A DNA stretch of 64,000 nt from positions 18,583,808 to 18,647,807 of the forward strand of contig NC_088315.1 in assembly GCF_910592395.1 (NCBI RefSeq), written 5' to 3'. This document shows, one piece after another, positions 11,425-24,500 of the stretch (the first letter of the stretch is position 1; each line of letters starts with the position of its first letter). Under the pieces are notes generated by a model that was given only the letters and a program-made list of their open reading frames with translations, made no database searches and was not told the origin of the DNA. The position numbers and the translations under genes were made by a program. The DNA is from Lineus longissimus (Eukaryota; Nemertea; Pilidiophora; Heteronemertea; Lineidae).

Positions 11425-12270
11425 GTTTATGAATTGGATGTGTGTATAATACACTAATACATGTACGAGGGCAAGCAGAGCATTCACAGGCAAGAGAGTC
11501 AAAACTGACAGTATTGATAAATCAACTGCCCGTGCACACTGTGTCTCAACACAGTCTCCTGGCCACCCAAGTTTGAATCAACATGAAGAATAGACTCTGA
11601 AATGTTATACTATCATGAGTGACAAGATGTACAGTCCCAGTCACAATTGACATACTCTCTTTTTCGCGTAAGATGCACACAACCTGCGCTCTGGTGCCAC
11701 ATAAGCAGCCAAGGTGTTGTGCATTTAAAATTTTCACCCCAGAGAATCAATCAGCACCACATTTCCAGAGGGTATTCCATTTTCCGAGGTAGGGTTTCCT
11801 TTAAAATGTCATCCCGTTCCCCGAGGTCATCGCTTCAAGGTTATGATTGACAACTGCATCAATTTTTCTGCCCAGAATATCAGTTGTCAATGATCATTGA
11901 ATTCAGAACCATAACTTTATATACAGACGTATTCGGTACAGATTTTCATCAGTAAATTTAGCCTCAGAAAATAAATATGTAGCTCTTTATCAAGCACAGA
12001 TCAAGAGGGGGCAGCACTAGGGGGGCATTCACCTGCTATAATGAGGGGGGGGGCAGAGGGGCTGACATGCCAAAGACGTGATTTACAGGATGTCAATTGT
12101 GATTTGGACTGTACTTTATTGTGGCAGTCTAAATGTAGTTGCATGATAAAGTTCTATGATGTACACATCTAACACAAACTTAAGTAGAATGTGGACAAAT
12201 ACGAATAAATGTCGATATAATGTAGTTTGCTCATAAAGCTGTACCGGTATTCAAATTAGGCACCACCAGT
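11425..12270. other. Gene-free region 3' of DNMBP
   Basis: No convincing exon on either strand. It contains a G-rich stretch near 12000-12060 and the phrase gtcaattgtgatttggactgta (12094-12115), which recurs at 25389-25411 and 27405-27560 and marks another dispersed repeat. Confidence 0.4.
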
Positions 12271-12271
12271 G

Positions 12272-12277
12272 TTTATT
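12272..12277 (-). terminator. AATAAA poly(A) signal candidate for DNMBP
   Basis: Minus-strand AATAAA lies about 270 nt beyond the TGA stop of DNMBP and is the first canonical signal downstream of it. Confidence 0.45.
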
Positions 12278-12545
12278 CTTCTCATTTGAAAAGTTTCGTC
12301 TGTTAATTTTTCTGGTGCCGACTAAAAGCTCTTTTACAGTACACCCTGTAGAAATAATGTCCCTGCCTGCTGAGCTATACATGTATTAAAGCTCTGGTAT
12401 TGTTAGGAATACGTGTCATGGCAAGAGATAGATATGCAAAATATTGAATGTCTAATGACTTTTCCGCTGAGGGAGGTTCCACTGTATTTTGTGGAGAAAT
12501 CGACAGCTTGGAAGATCACACTTTCATCTACGACTCGATCAGACG

Positions 12546-15500
12546 TCAGGACATTAGCGTAAGATAACTCGCCGGTGCGTAACCTTGGCCGGCTCCCGTT
12601 TTAACCAGCCACCATTCCTTATTTCCCTCTAAATCATGTTTTTGAACCACAGTCACTATCTGCTCTTCATGTAGACTCATTTCGTTTTCATTTCTGGCAG
12701 TAAAACTGTACGCTGCTCGATAACTCTGAAAATATGAGAGTTGGCGATAAGTTAGTGAGCTCTGTCTGTAAGGTACATCAGCACGTGCCAAAGATTCTCG
12801 ACAACAGAATGACACGACCTGCAAACAAACTGTGACATCCCAACATTTGTTTAGAGTGAGCCCTCTGTGCAGTGATTATCTTTGTGCGAATTGATGCATT
12901 GACAACATGTTGGGCGGAGGTCAAGGGCCACCAGCATGACGTCATGTGATATCCTCGATTACCCCTATACAACAACGAGAAGTCCTGCAAGTGAAATATG
13001 AAAGTCCCGGTGGTGACCATTGGTTTCTGATGCTGCGGGACAGGGACATTTATATTGGATGTTTATAAGGGCCATGGTGCAAAATTCCTCTGTTCATTTT
13101 AACATACAGAATTTCTTTCTCGGTGGATTCGAACCCTTTCTTCTGGAGACATAGACATGAGTCTTTCACAGATGAATAAATGACACGTAAACTATATAAT
13201 AGGCACATCAAATTTCTTTGTCTTCATAAATGAAAGGTTTCATAAGGCCGAAGTTACATAGACCTCATTCGTTCATTTCCCAGGACTCATTTTCCCCTTT
13301 TGCTTTCATTCCTCGGTGAATGCACGGCCTTGTGACGTGCATTCACCGAGGAATGAAAGAAAAACCCGGAAAGTGACTGTGGTAAATGAACGAATGAGGT
13401 CTATGTAACTTCGGCCTAATACACTGCGTGCATTAGAGCATTGTGATGACAACCTTACCTCACAACTTGAAGAGTTGGTTCTTTCTCTCCTCTCCGACTC
13501 CAAACTATTTCGGTGGTTCATCGCCGTTGACAAACTCCCGACGTCAACACTATCGCCGTTCGGCGGAGGCGACAATATGGCTTCATTGTAAGATGGCGGG
13601 TCGAACAGCGTATCCATTTCCGTCATAAATGTGGTTTGTCTTGGTGGCGCCACTGGTGCAGATGACGTGGAAACTGTGACTTGTTTTAGGAACTTCTTTG
13701 GTAAGAATCCTTTCTCTCCTGAAAAATATTACAGGCTGTTATTATGCTTCTCTAGGGTTCGGTCTGCATACAAATTTACTGAAACTTGGTAATACAGTAT
13801 TTGTCTACATGATGGCATTGTTGAAATTTATTTCCAGTACGTATCAACACAATTTGAAAGGTTTCAATTCAATTACAATTTCAAATATTCAATAAAAAAG
13901 CGTAGGCCTTTAAAGTAAATTGTTACCTCCAGTGTCCACGAACCATCTCTCCTTGTTGCCCATGGGGTCCTGCTCCTTAATCAATCCGACGAGGTCGCCT
14001 TCATTCACGGGGATATCCATCAACTGGATCGGCTCATAGGTGGCAGTCACGGTGTAGAGTTTTTCATTCGATAGGTATCTTGATCGGAGCAATGCTTTCT
14101 GGCTGTCGCTCTGGACAGCTGCCACTGTTTCCTGGAAAACCAGAGGTGAGCGTGTTATTTTGGTAATACAGTGGTACCTCCCTTAGCAGACACCTCTCTA
14201 TTAAGGACAACCTCTCTATTAAGGACACTTGTTTTGGTACCTTGCTTGGCGACCTAATGTAGACCGAAAAAAATTCAACTAGCTTTGTCATGCTACTATG
14301 GGCTACCTGCCGAGACAGTTTCATAGGAGCTGCCCCATAATCTGTGGAGTCAATAAGCATTTGGCTTCAGACGATCTGGTGTCAACCCCCAGCCTGTATT
14401 GGAAACCTGAAAGCAAGTCGGGCTTGACCTTTTGATGCTGGTAAACAGGGTCTGCATGGCATGGTGCCCTTAACTTACCCCAGACCCCGCAGCTACGGGC
14501 GTTGACGACCTTCGACTTTTCTTTTGCTCGATCTTTAGTTCTTGGCGAGGGTTGAAGTTCTTTGGCAGGAATGTGATATCGGACATCCTATCGACAGCTT
14601 CTGTGTGGCGGATGTTAAACTGTTCGATGATGTTCTCATTTCCAGCAGCAAACAGCGGGAGCTAGAAAGAGAAAATTGAGTCTTTGTTGCAGCAGTTTAC
14701 ATGATATTGTAGAGGAATCCTAGCAGTTTACATGATAACGCAAGAGGAATCCTAGCAGTTTACATGATAACGCAAGAGGAATCTTAGCGGCTTACATGAT
14801 ATTGAAGAAGAATCCTAGCAGTTTACATGATATTGAAGAGGAATCCTAGCTGTTTACATGATATTGAGGAGGAATCCTAGCAGTTTACATGATATTGAAG
14901 AGGAATCCTAGCAGTTTACATGATAATGAAGAGGAATCCTAGCAGTTTACATGATATTGAAGAGGAATTTTAGCAGTTTACATGATATTGAAGAGGAATT
15001 TTAGCAGTTTACATGATATTGAAGAGGAATTTTAGCAGTTTACATGATATTGAAGAGGAATTTTAGCAGTTTATATGAAAACGCAGAAGGAAATCTAGCG
15101 ATTTACATGATAACGCAAGAGGTGGTTTATCATACGATAATGCAAGAATCTGTGGATAGTCACGATAGAGTTGAAGACTGACCCTGACAAGAGTCTGCAT
15201 CTGTGAAAGTGCACCATTCATGAATCGCTGCTGAGCACTGACAAATCGTCTGATGGCTTCCTGGAACACTTCAAGGGCGAGCGTGTAAAGCTTGGGCAAC
15301 TCATCAAGCAGCTGTGCGTTCAATGCCATGTAGTTCTTCTTGGCAATCTCTTGGTCCTCTTTTGCCTGGAAGAGAAGGAATAATTTCTTTTGGTGGATGT
15401 ATTGCATCGTCAATATGACCCACCACGACAAAATGGGTCGCATGTCGCACAGAAGATGAGCCTAAAATGACACCAGGACATAATAGAAGAAACTGATACA

Positions 15501-18500
15501 CTCAGATTTCACAAAAGGCAGACAATAGTGAAATGAACAACCAGTCCGTCTCAACCTGTCAAGCTCAAAGCAACATGCGACTCATTTTGCTGTGGTGGGT
15601 CACAAATTGGAATGCTTGGGAAGTGTCGTCTTCCATGATCACGGAGGCTGAAGGTATCGGTTGGCATGTGAAAAATACCGGTACCTGTTTTCCTGGACAG
15701 GAAATGACAACACAAAAGATTAGATCATTTTGAGGGGCGTAAGGCCCGCATTTATGATTTTTATCAGGGTGTACCCCTCCAACACTGTAATGGGAGGGCC
15801 TTGTTTCTATTGTGTTGCAAAGGTAAATCAATACCACTGTGGTGTAGTGGCTTGGACTCTCGACCAGCGGTCAAGAGGTCCCGGGTTCGATCCCCACTGT
15901 CGGCGTGAGACTGTAGGCTGGTCTCTCTGTCTTACTTGCCTCTCTGCACCCTAGGTGTATAAATGGGTACCGGTCAGAAATGCACAGATTAAAGCGCTGG
16001 TTGAGCAGCTCATCTGTGGTCTACTGAAAGGTTTCAGGACAGACCGGGGTTAAACTAAAGGTCGGATGATAACCTATATCGTAGTTGATATCAGACTATA
16101 AACCCTAAACTTTAACTTTTTTAACCTTACCCATTGTACATGATAGAGGCAATGTCTAGTGTATAAAGGGAGGGCGCCTCTCGCAACCTCAGTCTACTGT
16201 TCCTCCAGACAATAAATATTTATCGATATAGACAGTGATAGAGTTTATTTAATTTGGGGTGATATGCACACAGAACAATTTACGGTTAGGATATTGTGAG
16301 GATAGTAATCTGATTAAAGTGGACTTATGAATGAAAGGGAATGATACTTTTTTCAAAACATCATTTTTCAAGCCCCATCAAACTAACCGCCCAGAAATTT
16401 AAAGAAAACTGTTAAAGTTAGCAAGAATGCAACAATCTTATCACCAGATATTAGGAACATTAGGAAAACGAAAATTCGACAGTTCATAATGCTAACATAC
16501 CTTACACTCATACACCGGATCCTTCAAAAAGAATAACTTTTTAGGAGTTGTTCAACGAGATATATCGGTCTTCAACTACAGTAGAACCTCTCTATTGAGG
16601 ACACCCTGGGGACTGACAAGTGCTGTCCTTAATAGAGAGGTGCCCTGATTAGAGAGGTCAAATTGAATGGAAACAACCAATTCGGGACCAAAACTAGTGT
16701 CCTCAATATAGAGGTTGTCCTTAATTGAGAGGTGTCCACTAAGGGAGGTTGTACTGTATATTTTATGTAGCTTATTCCCACAATTTTGTTCCCCTTGATA
16801 CAAAATTGGAAAAAGACTTGTTGCCAACTCAAAATTGGCTGCATCTAAGACAGTTTAATGAATTGGCAGAATCGGCAGAATTTTCGAGTCGGACCCTTCT
16901 AAAAGTAATGGACGCTAATCAGCTAAAGCTGAGCGCACACGGACAACAAAATGACAGCGAAACTGAAAACATTTGTTTTCAGTTGTTTTCGAAATGTTTT
17001 GCGTCTTTGTCGTGTTTGTTTCAATCACCCGCACACGGGAGACAAAATGACACGGTCACGTCACAGGTCACGTCAAAAACAAGGGGTAACCATGGTTGCG
17101 CCATACGTCACACCTGGCTTGGTTGGTATCACATGACGCTGAACGTCATCGTGATTGGCTAATGACGATGATGACGCAAAAAATGTTTTACGTTTCGTTG
17201 CAGTCACCCGCAAACGGGCGACGTTTTGACGAAAAACATTTTGACTAGGTCAAAAATATATTGCATGTTTAATATTCGAAAACTGTTTCAAAAACAAATG
17301 TTTTCGAAAAACATTTGTTTTTGTCGCCCGCAGACGGGCAACAAATTGTGAAAAAATATTTGAAAACAAATGTTTTCAGGTTTTTTTGTCATTTTATCGC
17401 CCGTGTGCGCTTAGCTTAAACGAACAATGATTGTGTCGTCACGTCACTTTCTCGGATGAAAACAAGATTTGTAAGACAGATGTGCTCAGCTAGATGTGCA
17501 AACAAATGTGACCCGCCATGGCAAAATGAGTCGCATGTCGCTCCTAGCCTGACAGGTTGAGACGGACTGGTTGTTCATTTCACTATTGTCTGCCTTCTGT
17601 GAAATCTGAATACATGTATATCAATTTCTTCTATAATGTCCAGGTGTCATTTTAGGCTCATCTTCTGTGCGACATGCGACTCATTTTGCCGTGGTGGGTC
17701 CCAAATGTAACCCGCTCTACCAAAACTAGGCGCTTGTCGCATCTGAACTTGACAGGTTGATATGGACTTGTTGTTCATTTCCCTATTGTAGACCTTTTGT
17801 GAAATGTGACCAAATCAGTTTGTAATAGATTTCACAAAAGGTCTACAATAGGGAAATGAACAACAAGTCCGTATCAACCTGTCGAGTTCAGATGCGACAA
17901 GCGCCTAGTTTTGGTAGAGCGAGTCACAAATTTGGTACAAAGCTAAACTACATGTGTTAAAATGAGTATAACTATGTTCTCCAAAATACAGTTCTCGTAC
18001 CAGAGATTCAAAGCATACACCAACACACTCAACTAATGCAGGACCTCTCTATTAGGGATGATGCATGGATACTGTCCTTCAGATAGAGAGGTGTCCTGAT
18101 TCCCAAGGTAAACTGAATGTAACCGACTAATTCAGGATTGAATTCAGCATTACTAGCAGATATACTGTTCTTCAGATAGAGAGGTGTCCTGATTCTCAAG
18201 GGTAAATTGAATGCAACTGACCAATTCAGGATTGAATTCAGCATTACTAGCACATATACTGTCCTTCAGATAGAGAGGTGTCCTGATTCCCAAGGGTAAA
18301 TTGAATGTAACCGACCAATTCAGGATTGAATTCAGCATTACTAGCATGTACACTGTCCTTCAGATAGAGAGGTGTCCTGATTACCGGTACCAAGGTTAAA
18401 TTGAATGTAACTGATCAATTCAGGATTATCAGCGTTGCTAATAGAGAAGGTGTCCTGTTTAGAGAGGTATCCACTAAGGGTGGTTCCATTGTATCTCTTG

Positions 18501-21500
18501 CAGATTAACAGAACTACAAGCATTTAATTCTTGGCTCCTCACAAGGTTTTTCATTCAATTACAACAGACTACCTAACCCCCTCCCCTCTTCTCCCTAAAT
18601 GAAAATATTTGGGATTTTTTCTGGCTCCTCAAACTTCCTTCAAAATATGTTAAACATGTCTATGGGTAAAAGTGGGCCTACTCCACTAGCTAAGCAACAA
18701 TTTCAGCAAACGCCTATCTCTAGTGAATCTTACCGTCCCATCCTACAGTAGATGTGGAAAAAGAAGGAATACAATAAATTCGGAAAGAAGGAAGTTATGG
18801 TATCAACCCAGTGTCTGGCAGATTCTATTCCTCCCATCCTGAGGAAATCAGGGTTTAATATTCGCCTCTTTGGCCCTGCACACAAACCCCTGAGACATTC
18901 GCCCTCATTGGGTGAAGTGCCAGCGGAGAAGGAATTGCAACCAATCAGAGCGTCGCTTACATTTGAGTCCAGGAATTTCAGCAACGATGTAGCAACAATA
19001 TCCAAACTCGTATTTTCGCTGACTGTCTTCTCGGAGGTGCGAACCTCAACCTCGATAACAAAGTTTCTGAGTGCGATATCATTTGTACAAACCATTAGAA
19101 GTATGGTACTGGAACCGAGGTTGACTGTTAAGTCTCAAATGCTGACTTAGAAGGCGATGTAGGTCTGAACTTCAGCTAATAGGGGGAAATGTCTGAGGGG
19201 TTTGTGTGGAGGTCCGGAGAAGCAAACATTCCCCCTGATTTCCTCAGGATGATTCCTCCCAAAGTGACTTAGAATCCCTCAAAATGAGTTCAAAAAGACT
19301 TCCACCATCATTGCCTTTAAAGGCAACGTTCCTTCAAAATTTGAAACTGCATTTTGAGATTATTCAATCATGTATATACAAACTAAATTTTAACACTGCT
19401 GTTGTGTAAACCAATAACAGGTACTGGTATGCTTTACAGATCAATTCTCAACACATTGAGTGTCTCGTTACGAAAGTTTTGAATTTTGGGTGTCGCCCCG
19501 CCCTACCTGTCTGAGCTGGTCTGGGTCCTTGGCGCGTTTCACCGATCCCGTCATGTGGTCGAAATCAATCAACTTATCCAGCCTCTTCTTGATCACTTTG
19601 CCCGGTCCGTGAAACATCACAAGTAGTTTGTTTAACGGATCGAGCGTTCTTGAATCGACCTCAGCTCTCTGAAAAAGTTTTTATTAGGCTCCATAAGCAA
19701 ATGTGTAGAATGTTTTCAATAATTATCTCGAGATACTGGTCTATATCAAATATCAGTATGTACGTATGCAATATTGAGCAATGTATTGCAATGTAGGAGG
19801 AAACTTTAGCACCGAGATGAAACCAACATATACGCTGTCCCAAGAGAATTATCATCAACACTACGATATGCGACACTGACGACACTCACTGCAAAGGCGC
19901 TCGGCTCGAAAATAATGCTTCAGTTGGATATGTAAGTTTTGGGATAAATCCCTCCCCTGTACACACCTCGTACACTCTGGCACCAACCCCTCCTCTCTAG
20001 GTGCGTACATACTTTATGGACATCCCTACATTGGAACATGTACCTAATAACTGGCCCTACCAACTTTTGAATGGGAGATAGAACCGAGATATTCCTAGAA
20101 CACGGTACCCAAGCCAGGACAGCACAAATTTAAGTGAGATGGATTTATACTAACACCTCCTCCCAGCAATGGTGTCACCTGGCCAAGAGGTTCTTCAAGT
20201 GACGTCACGACGTGACGTTTTCACAGCCACCTGCCGATGCATTTCCTTTACGTCGTGACCACATGTGACGGCCAATATGGCGGTGCAAAACAATCGGTAA
20301 CGTCATCATGTGACGTCAGTGAGGAACCACTATAAAGCCAATTCAAAGCAAGCACAGTGGCTCGCAAAAATTCTCACATGAGCAAGGGCAAAAGAACTTA
20401 CAAACTTATCCATGAGGTCGACTCCGATTGTATTACATGCGTCCTGGTATTGTTGCACCTCCTGCTGGCGATTCTTCTCCATGTAGTACTCGGACAGATC
20501 TGATGAGATCGTCTCTAGAAACATGGTCGTGTCCTGAAAGAAATGGATCAGACATTAAGGATGGCATCTACGCCAGTGGACACCTGCAGCTTTTTCCTTC
20601 AAACACCTGTGGACACCCGCAGCTTTTTCCTTCAAAAGCCTGTGGACACCCGCAGCTTTTTCCTTCAAACGCCTGTGGACACCCGCAGCTTTTTCCTTCA
20701 AACGCCTGTGGACACCCACGATTTAGGGGCGACATCTGACGAGAAAGTGCTGAATCAAATCATTGTTCTACTCGAGCCGATGTTCGGAGCCAGTGCAGCT
20801 TTAATTCCTTAAAGGCCTACGCCTTTCGTTAAAAATTTGAAATTTGAAAACGTCAATTGCGTTAACGCGTACTTAAAGTAGATTTTTGTCCCCGAACCTA
20901 CCTTCATCTGTTCCATGTAGGTACTGATGTTCTTCACAAATAATCGAATAGCGCGATCAAGATATTTGAATTTATTCTCCTCGCGATTGAAATTCTCGTC
21001 GACCGTCTGAAAGTAATGAATTTGAACCTTTACTCATACTGTGAAACCAAAAAGTTTTGATGGGAATTTCCTTCTTCTTCTGGGTTTGGAATTTTTGAGA
21101 TGTCTCTTTTGAGTAGCAATGCTGGCTGACCAAGAGAGTTCTGCCCCAGAGCTTTGTGGTCAGGGTGGTGTCCCTGGGCCAGTATTCCTCTCTATTCTTC
21201 ATTAGGGAGCAGGTGTGATGCCACAGAGCCCCAGAGCTGTGTGGTCAGGGTGGCGTCCTTTGGCCAGTATTCCTCTCTATCATTCATAAGGGAGCAGCTC
21301 TGAAGCCACAGAGCCCCAGAGCTGTGTGGTCAGGGTGATGTCCCTAGGCCGGTATTCCTCTCTATTTTTCATTAGGGAGCAGGTCTGAAGCCACAGAGCC
21401 CCATAGCTTTGTGGTCAGGGTGGTGTCCCTAGGCCGGTATTCCTCTCTATTTTTCATTAGGGAGCAGGTCTGAAGCCACAGAGCCCAAGAGCTGTGTGGT

Positions 21501-24500
21501 CAGGGTGGTGTCCCTTGGCCAGTTTCCCTCTCTATTCTTCATCAGGGAGCAGGTCTGAAGCCACAGAGCCCCAGGGCTGTGTGGTCAGGGTGGTGTCCCT
21601 TGGCCAGTATTCCTCTCTATTCTTCATAAGGGAGCAGGTCTGAAGCCACAGAGCCCCAGAGCTGTGTGGTCAGGGTGATGTCCTTTGGCTGGTATTCCTC
21701 TCTATTCTTCATTAGGGAGCAGGTCTGAAGCACATGAGCTACGAACAGTTAAGTCCCTGGATTGTGATTGATTCCATGATATGTATATTCCTCATTCAAG
21801 CCTGAACAGTTTCGATGTACTGTGAGTCAGGAGACCCCTATTGGCAACTTTGTGTAACTTAAAGTGACCTACCTGGCTCCTGCCTATAGTCTCCCTTTAA
21901 AAAGTGCCAAAGTTTAAAGTCAAATAAAGGAAGGAATCATGAAATGTGAAATGCAACTTACCATATTGGCTACACCAAGACTGGATGATAGCCTAGCACC
22001 AATTCTTGTCGATTTCTTCTTTATCGAGTGAAGGTTGAGTTTGGCAATCTTCTCGCCAAAGCTCGTGTCTGAATCTTGTCGATATTTGTAAACTGGATTG
22101 AAGGAATCGGAAATTAGTTTTTTGTTTTATCAATAACAGCAGGAGAACCAGATGATAAGCCAGGCCATTCTCCAGGCAGATTGAAGGAACTTTTTTACTC
22201 TGCCAATTACAGATATATTGAGTGGCGGTGGTGTAGTGGCTTGGACCTCTGACTAGCAGTCATGAGGGTCCCTGGTTTGATCCTCACTTTTGGCATGAGA
22301 CTCTACAGGCAGGCCTCTTTGCCTTACATGCCTAAATCTACCCAGGTCTTTAAATAGGTACCAGTCGGGAAATGCTCAGGTTGAAGCACTGATTGAACAG
22401 CTCATCTGACTTCTACTGAAAGGATTCAGCTTAGACTAAGGAATAAATCTAGCGCACTTTGAGAATGCTGTACTTTATAACGATCTTTATAAGAAGCATC
22501 TTTTTAAAAATTTTATTTTTCAAGCTGTCCCCGCCCCTCACCTAAATCTTTCCGTCGCTTGTATTCATTGATGGCTGTGGCTACATCGGTCATGGTTTTG
22601 ATGGCTTTCAGTAAAGGTTCTTTATCAGGGTGACTGTCATCTGTTGCCTGAAAAGCAAATCAATGGAATCAAGAAATTATTCACACAGCAACTAGGCATA
22701 TTTTTCAGTAACAGAACAGATGAATCCCAATCAAATTAGGACATTATGTTTGTGAAGCTAAAAATCTCTTCCTCAGTGGACACCTCTCTAATAAGTATTA
22801 CCTCTCAATTACGGACACTGGATCTGGTCCCAAATTGGTCATTTCTGATGAATTTGACCTCTGTGATCTGGACACCTCTCAACTAAGGACACCACTTGTC
22901 AGTCCCAAGGGTGTCCTTCTTAGAGAGGTCGACTGTAATAGTAAGGACACGCTGATGACAGGACACAACCACACTCACCTTAAATAGCTCATTGAGGAGC
23001 AGTGGGTATTTGAGTATTCTCTGGACAGGTTTAATCAGCAATGAGCCGAGATCGAAAACGTTTGACTCCTTACGGATAGTGGCTAGGCCCTTCTTGATAA
23101 ATTCCTGTACCTCTGTATTGTCCTCATACTTCTCCAACAGCGCCATGACGTCATCGTGATTTCGACAGTACGGGGCGTAGGCACTCGTCATCTTAGGTGC
23201 GAATTCAAGGAAGCATAAACCTGGGAGAGAAGCATGATGATTAGACACAATACCACCAGGAGGAGCCACCATCCTGTCCGCCGAAGAAGGGAAACATGTC
23301 ACCAACAGACTACATCCTGTGCCATCCCCATCCATCCTACATTTTCACTCAAGCTGCTACACCCCCTGGCTCTTCCTGGGCAGGGTGGGACGCCTTGACA
23401 GATGGCCTTATGGAGAACACTGAGCATATTTTATGAGAGGTTTGAGAGACCGAGCCATGAGCACTAAGATTATGTGGGGGGAGTCTGGGATGACTAGTAT
23501 TTACGAAGAAAACACACTGGGGCTGAGCATATAAAGCATTAAATGCATCAAGAAGTGATAGTCTAAATACCATTCCACCTGAAAAGGTTTAATAGGCCAA
23601 ACCATGCATTGTTTACAGTAGAATGTGTCAAGAATGTTGTCCTAATTTTTTCATTTTATACTCTGGCTCCACCGATCTGAGATCACTTTATCACTTAATC
23701 AAAAATCGTCACGGAAGAAAAAAGGCAAAGCAAAAACATGTCTTCATGACCGTCTGACAAATTGATGACACCAAACCATTGTCTATCCAAACTGCTGAAC
23801 AGCATCCAATGACCATATGCCCAGTTTGGGCCTTGACTTGACGCCTTAGAATCTGTCTTACATCGATGAAATTAGGGTATGTCCTTTGGCAAGTGAGGTA
23901 AAGGAAGCACATGATGGGAAGGAAATGTCCAATAGATTGGCCTACTAAAGAAACATGGTCCAGATTCCACCAGCCATGTGCAAACCCATTTGTTGACAAC
24001 GTGAGGTATTCTGAGCTTGAGTTTTGAGGCCAAAAATATTTTGTGGGAATATGAAAGAAGTATTGTTTGAAAATGTTTCGATATTTTCCAACTTTTCTCT
24101 CTTGGGAAATGGCAATTAGGGAACAGGCAATTAGGCAGACAACAATTCTTCCAAAAAGTGCAATGGGCAAAGTGATACAATTATCAGTTGCCCTGGTACA
24201 ATTATTACGAAATATTTTGTTTCATCAAAGAAGTATTGTTTCAAAAATTGTAGATCATTTTTAACTCAGGGCAATTAGGAAACAGGCAATTAGGCAAACA
24301 ACAACTCTTCCGAAAAGTGCATAAGGTAAAGTATTACAATTATAGCCACAGTACAGTTATAGCCACCGTGTTCAATAATGTGTACTGCCAACTGTTTCTA
24401 CACTTCATGGGTTATGATAGGACCATGGCTATAATTGTAACACTTTACCTTAAGCACTTTTTGGAAGAGTTTTCGTTGGCTTAATTGCCTGAGCTATAAT

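Noticed and set aside
12726-12824. N-terminal extension of the last DNMBP exon
   Set aside because: The frame stays open upstream, but the acceptor at 12726-12727 joins the SH3 start in phase and the extra residues match nothing in the family.
14705-15120. Regular 32-bp repeats resembling a CRISPR array
   Set aside because: Units are head to tail with no unique spacers, in a eukaryotic intron; it is a minisatellite.
18730-19150. Overlapping 121-aa and 132-aa frames on opposite strands
   Set aside because: Both fall inside a foldback MITE and show no family motif.
20428-20812. Plus-strand frames of 103 and 89 aa
   Set aside because: They are read through a 33-bp minisatellite and lie over an antisense DNMBP exon and intron.
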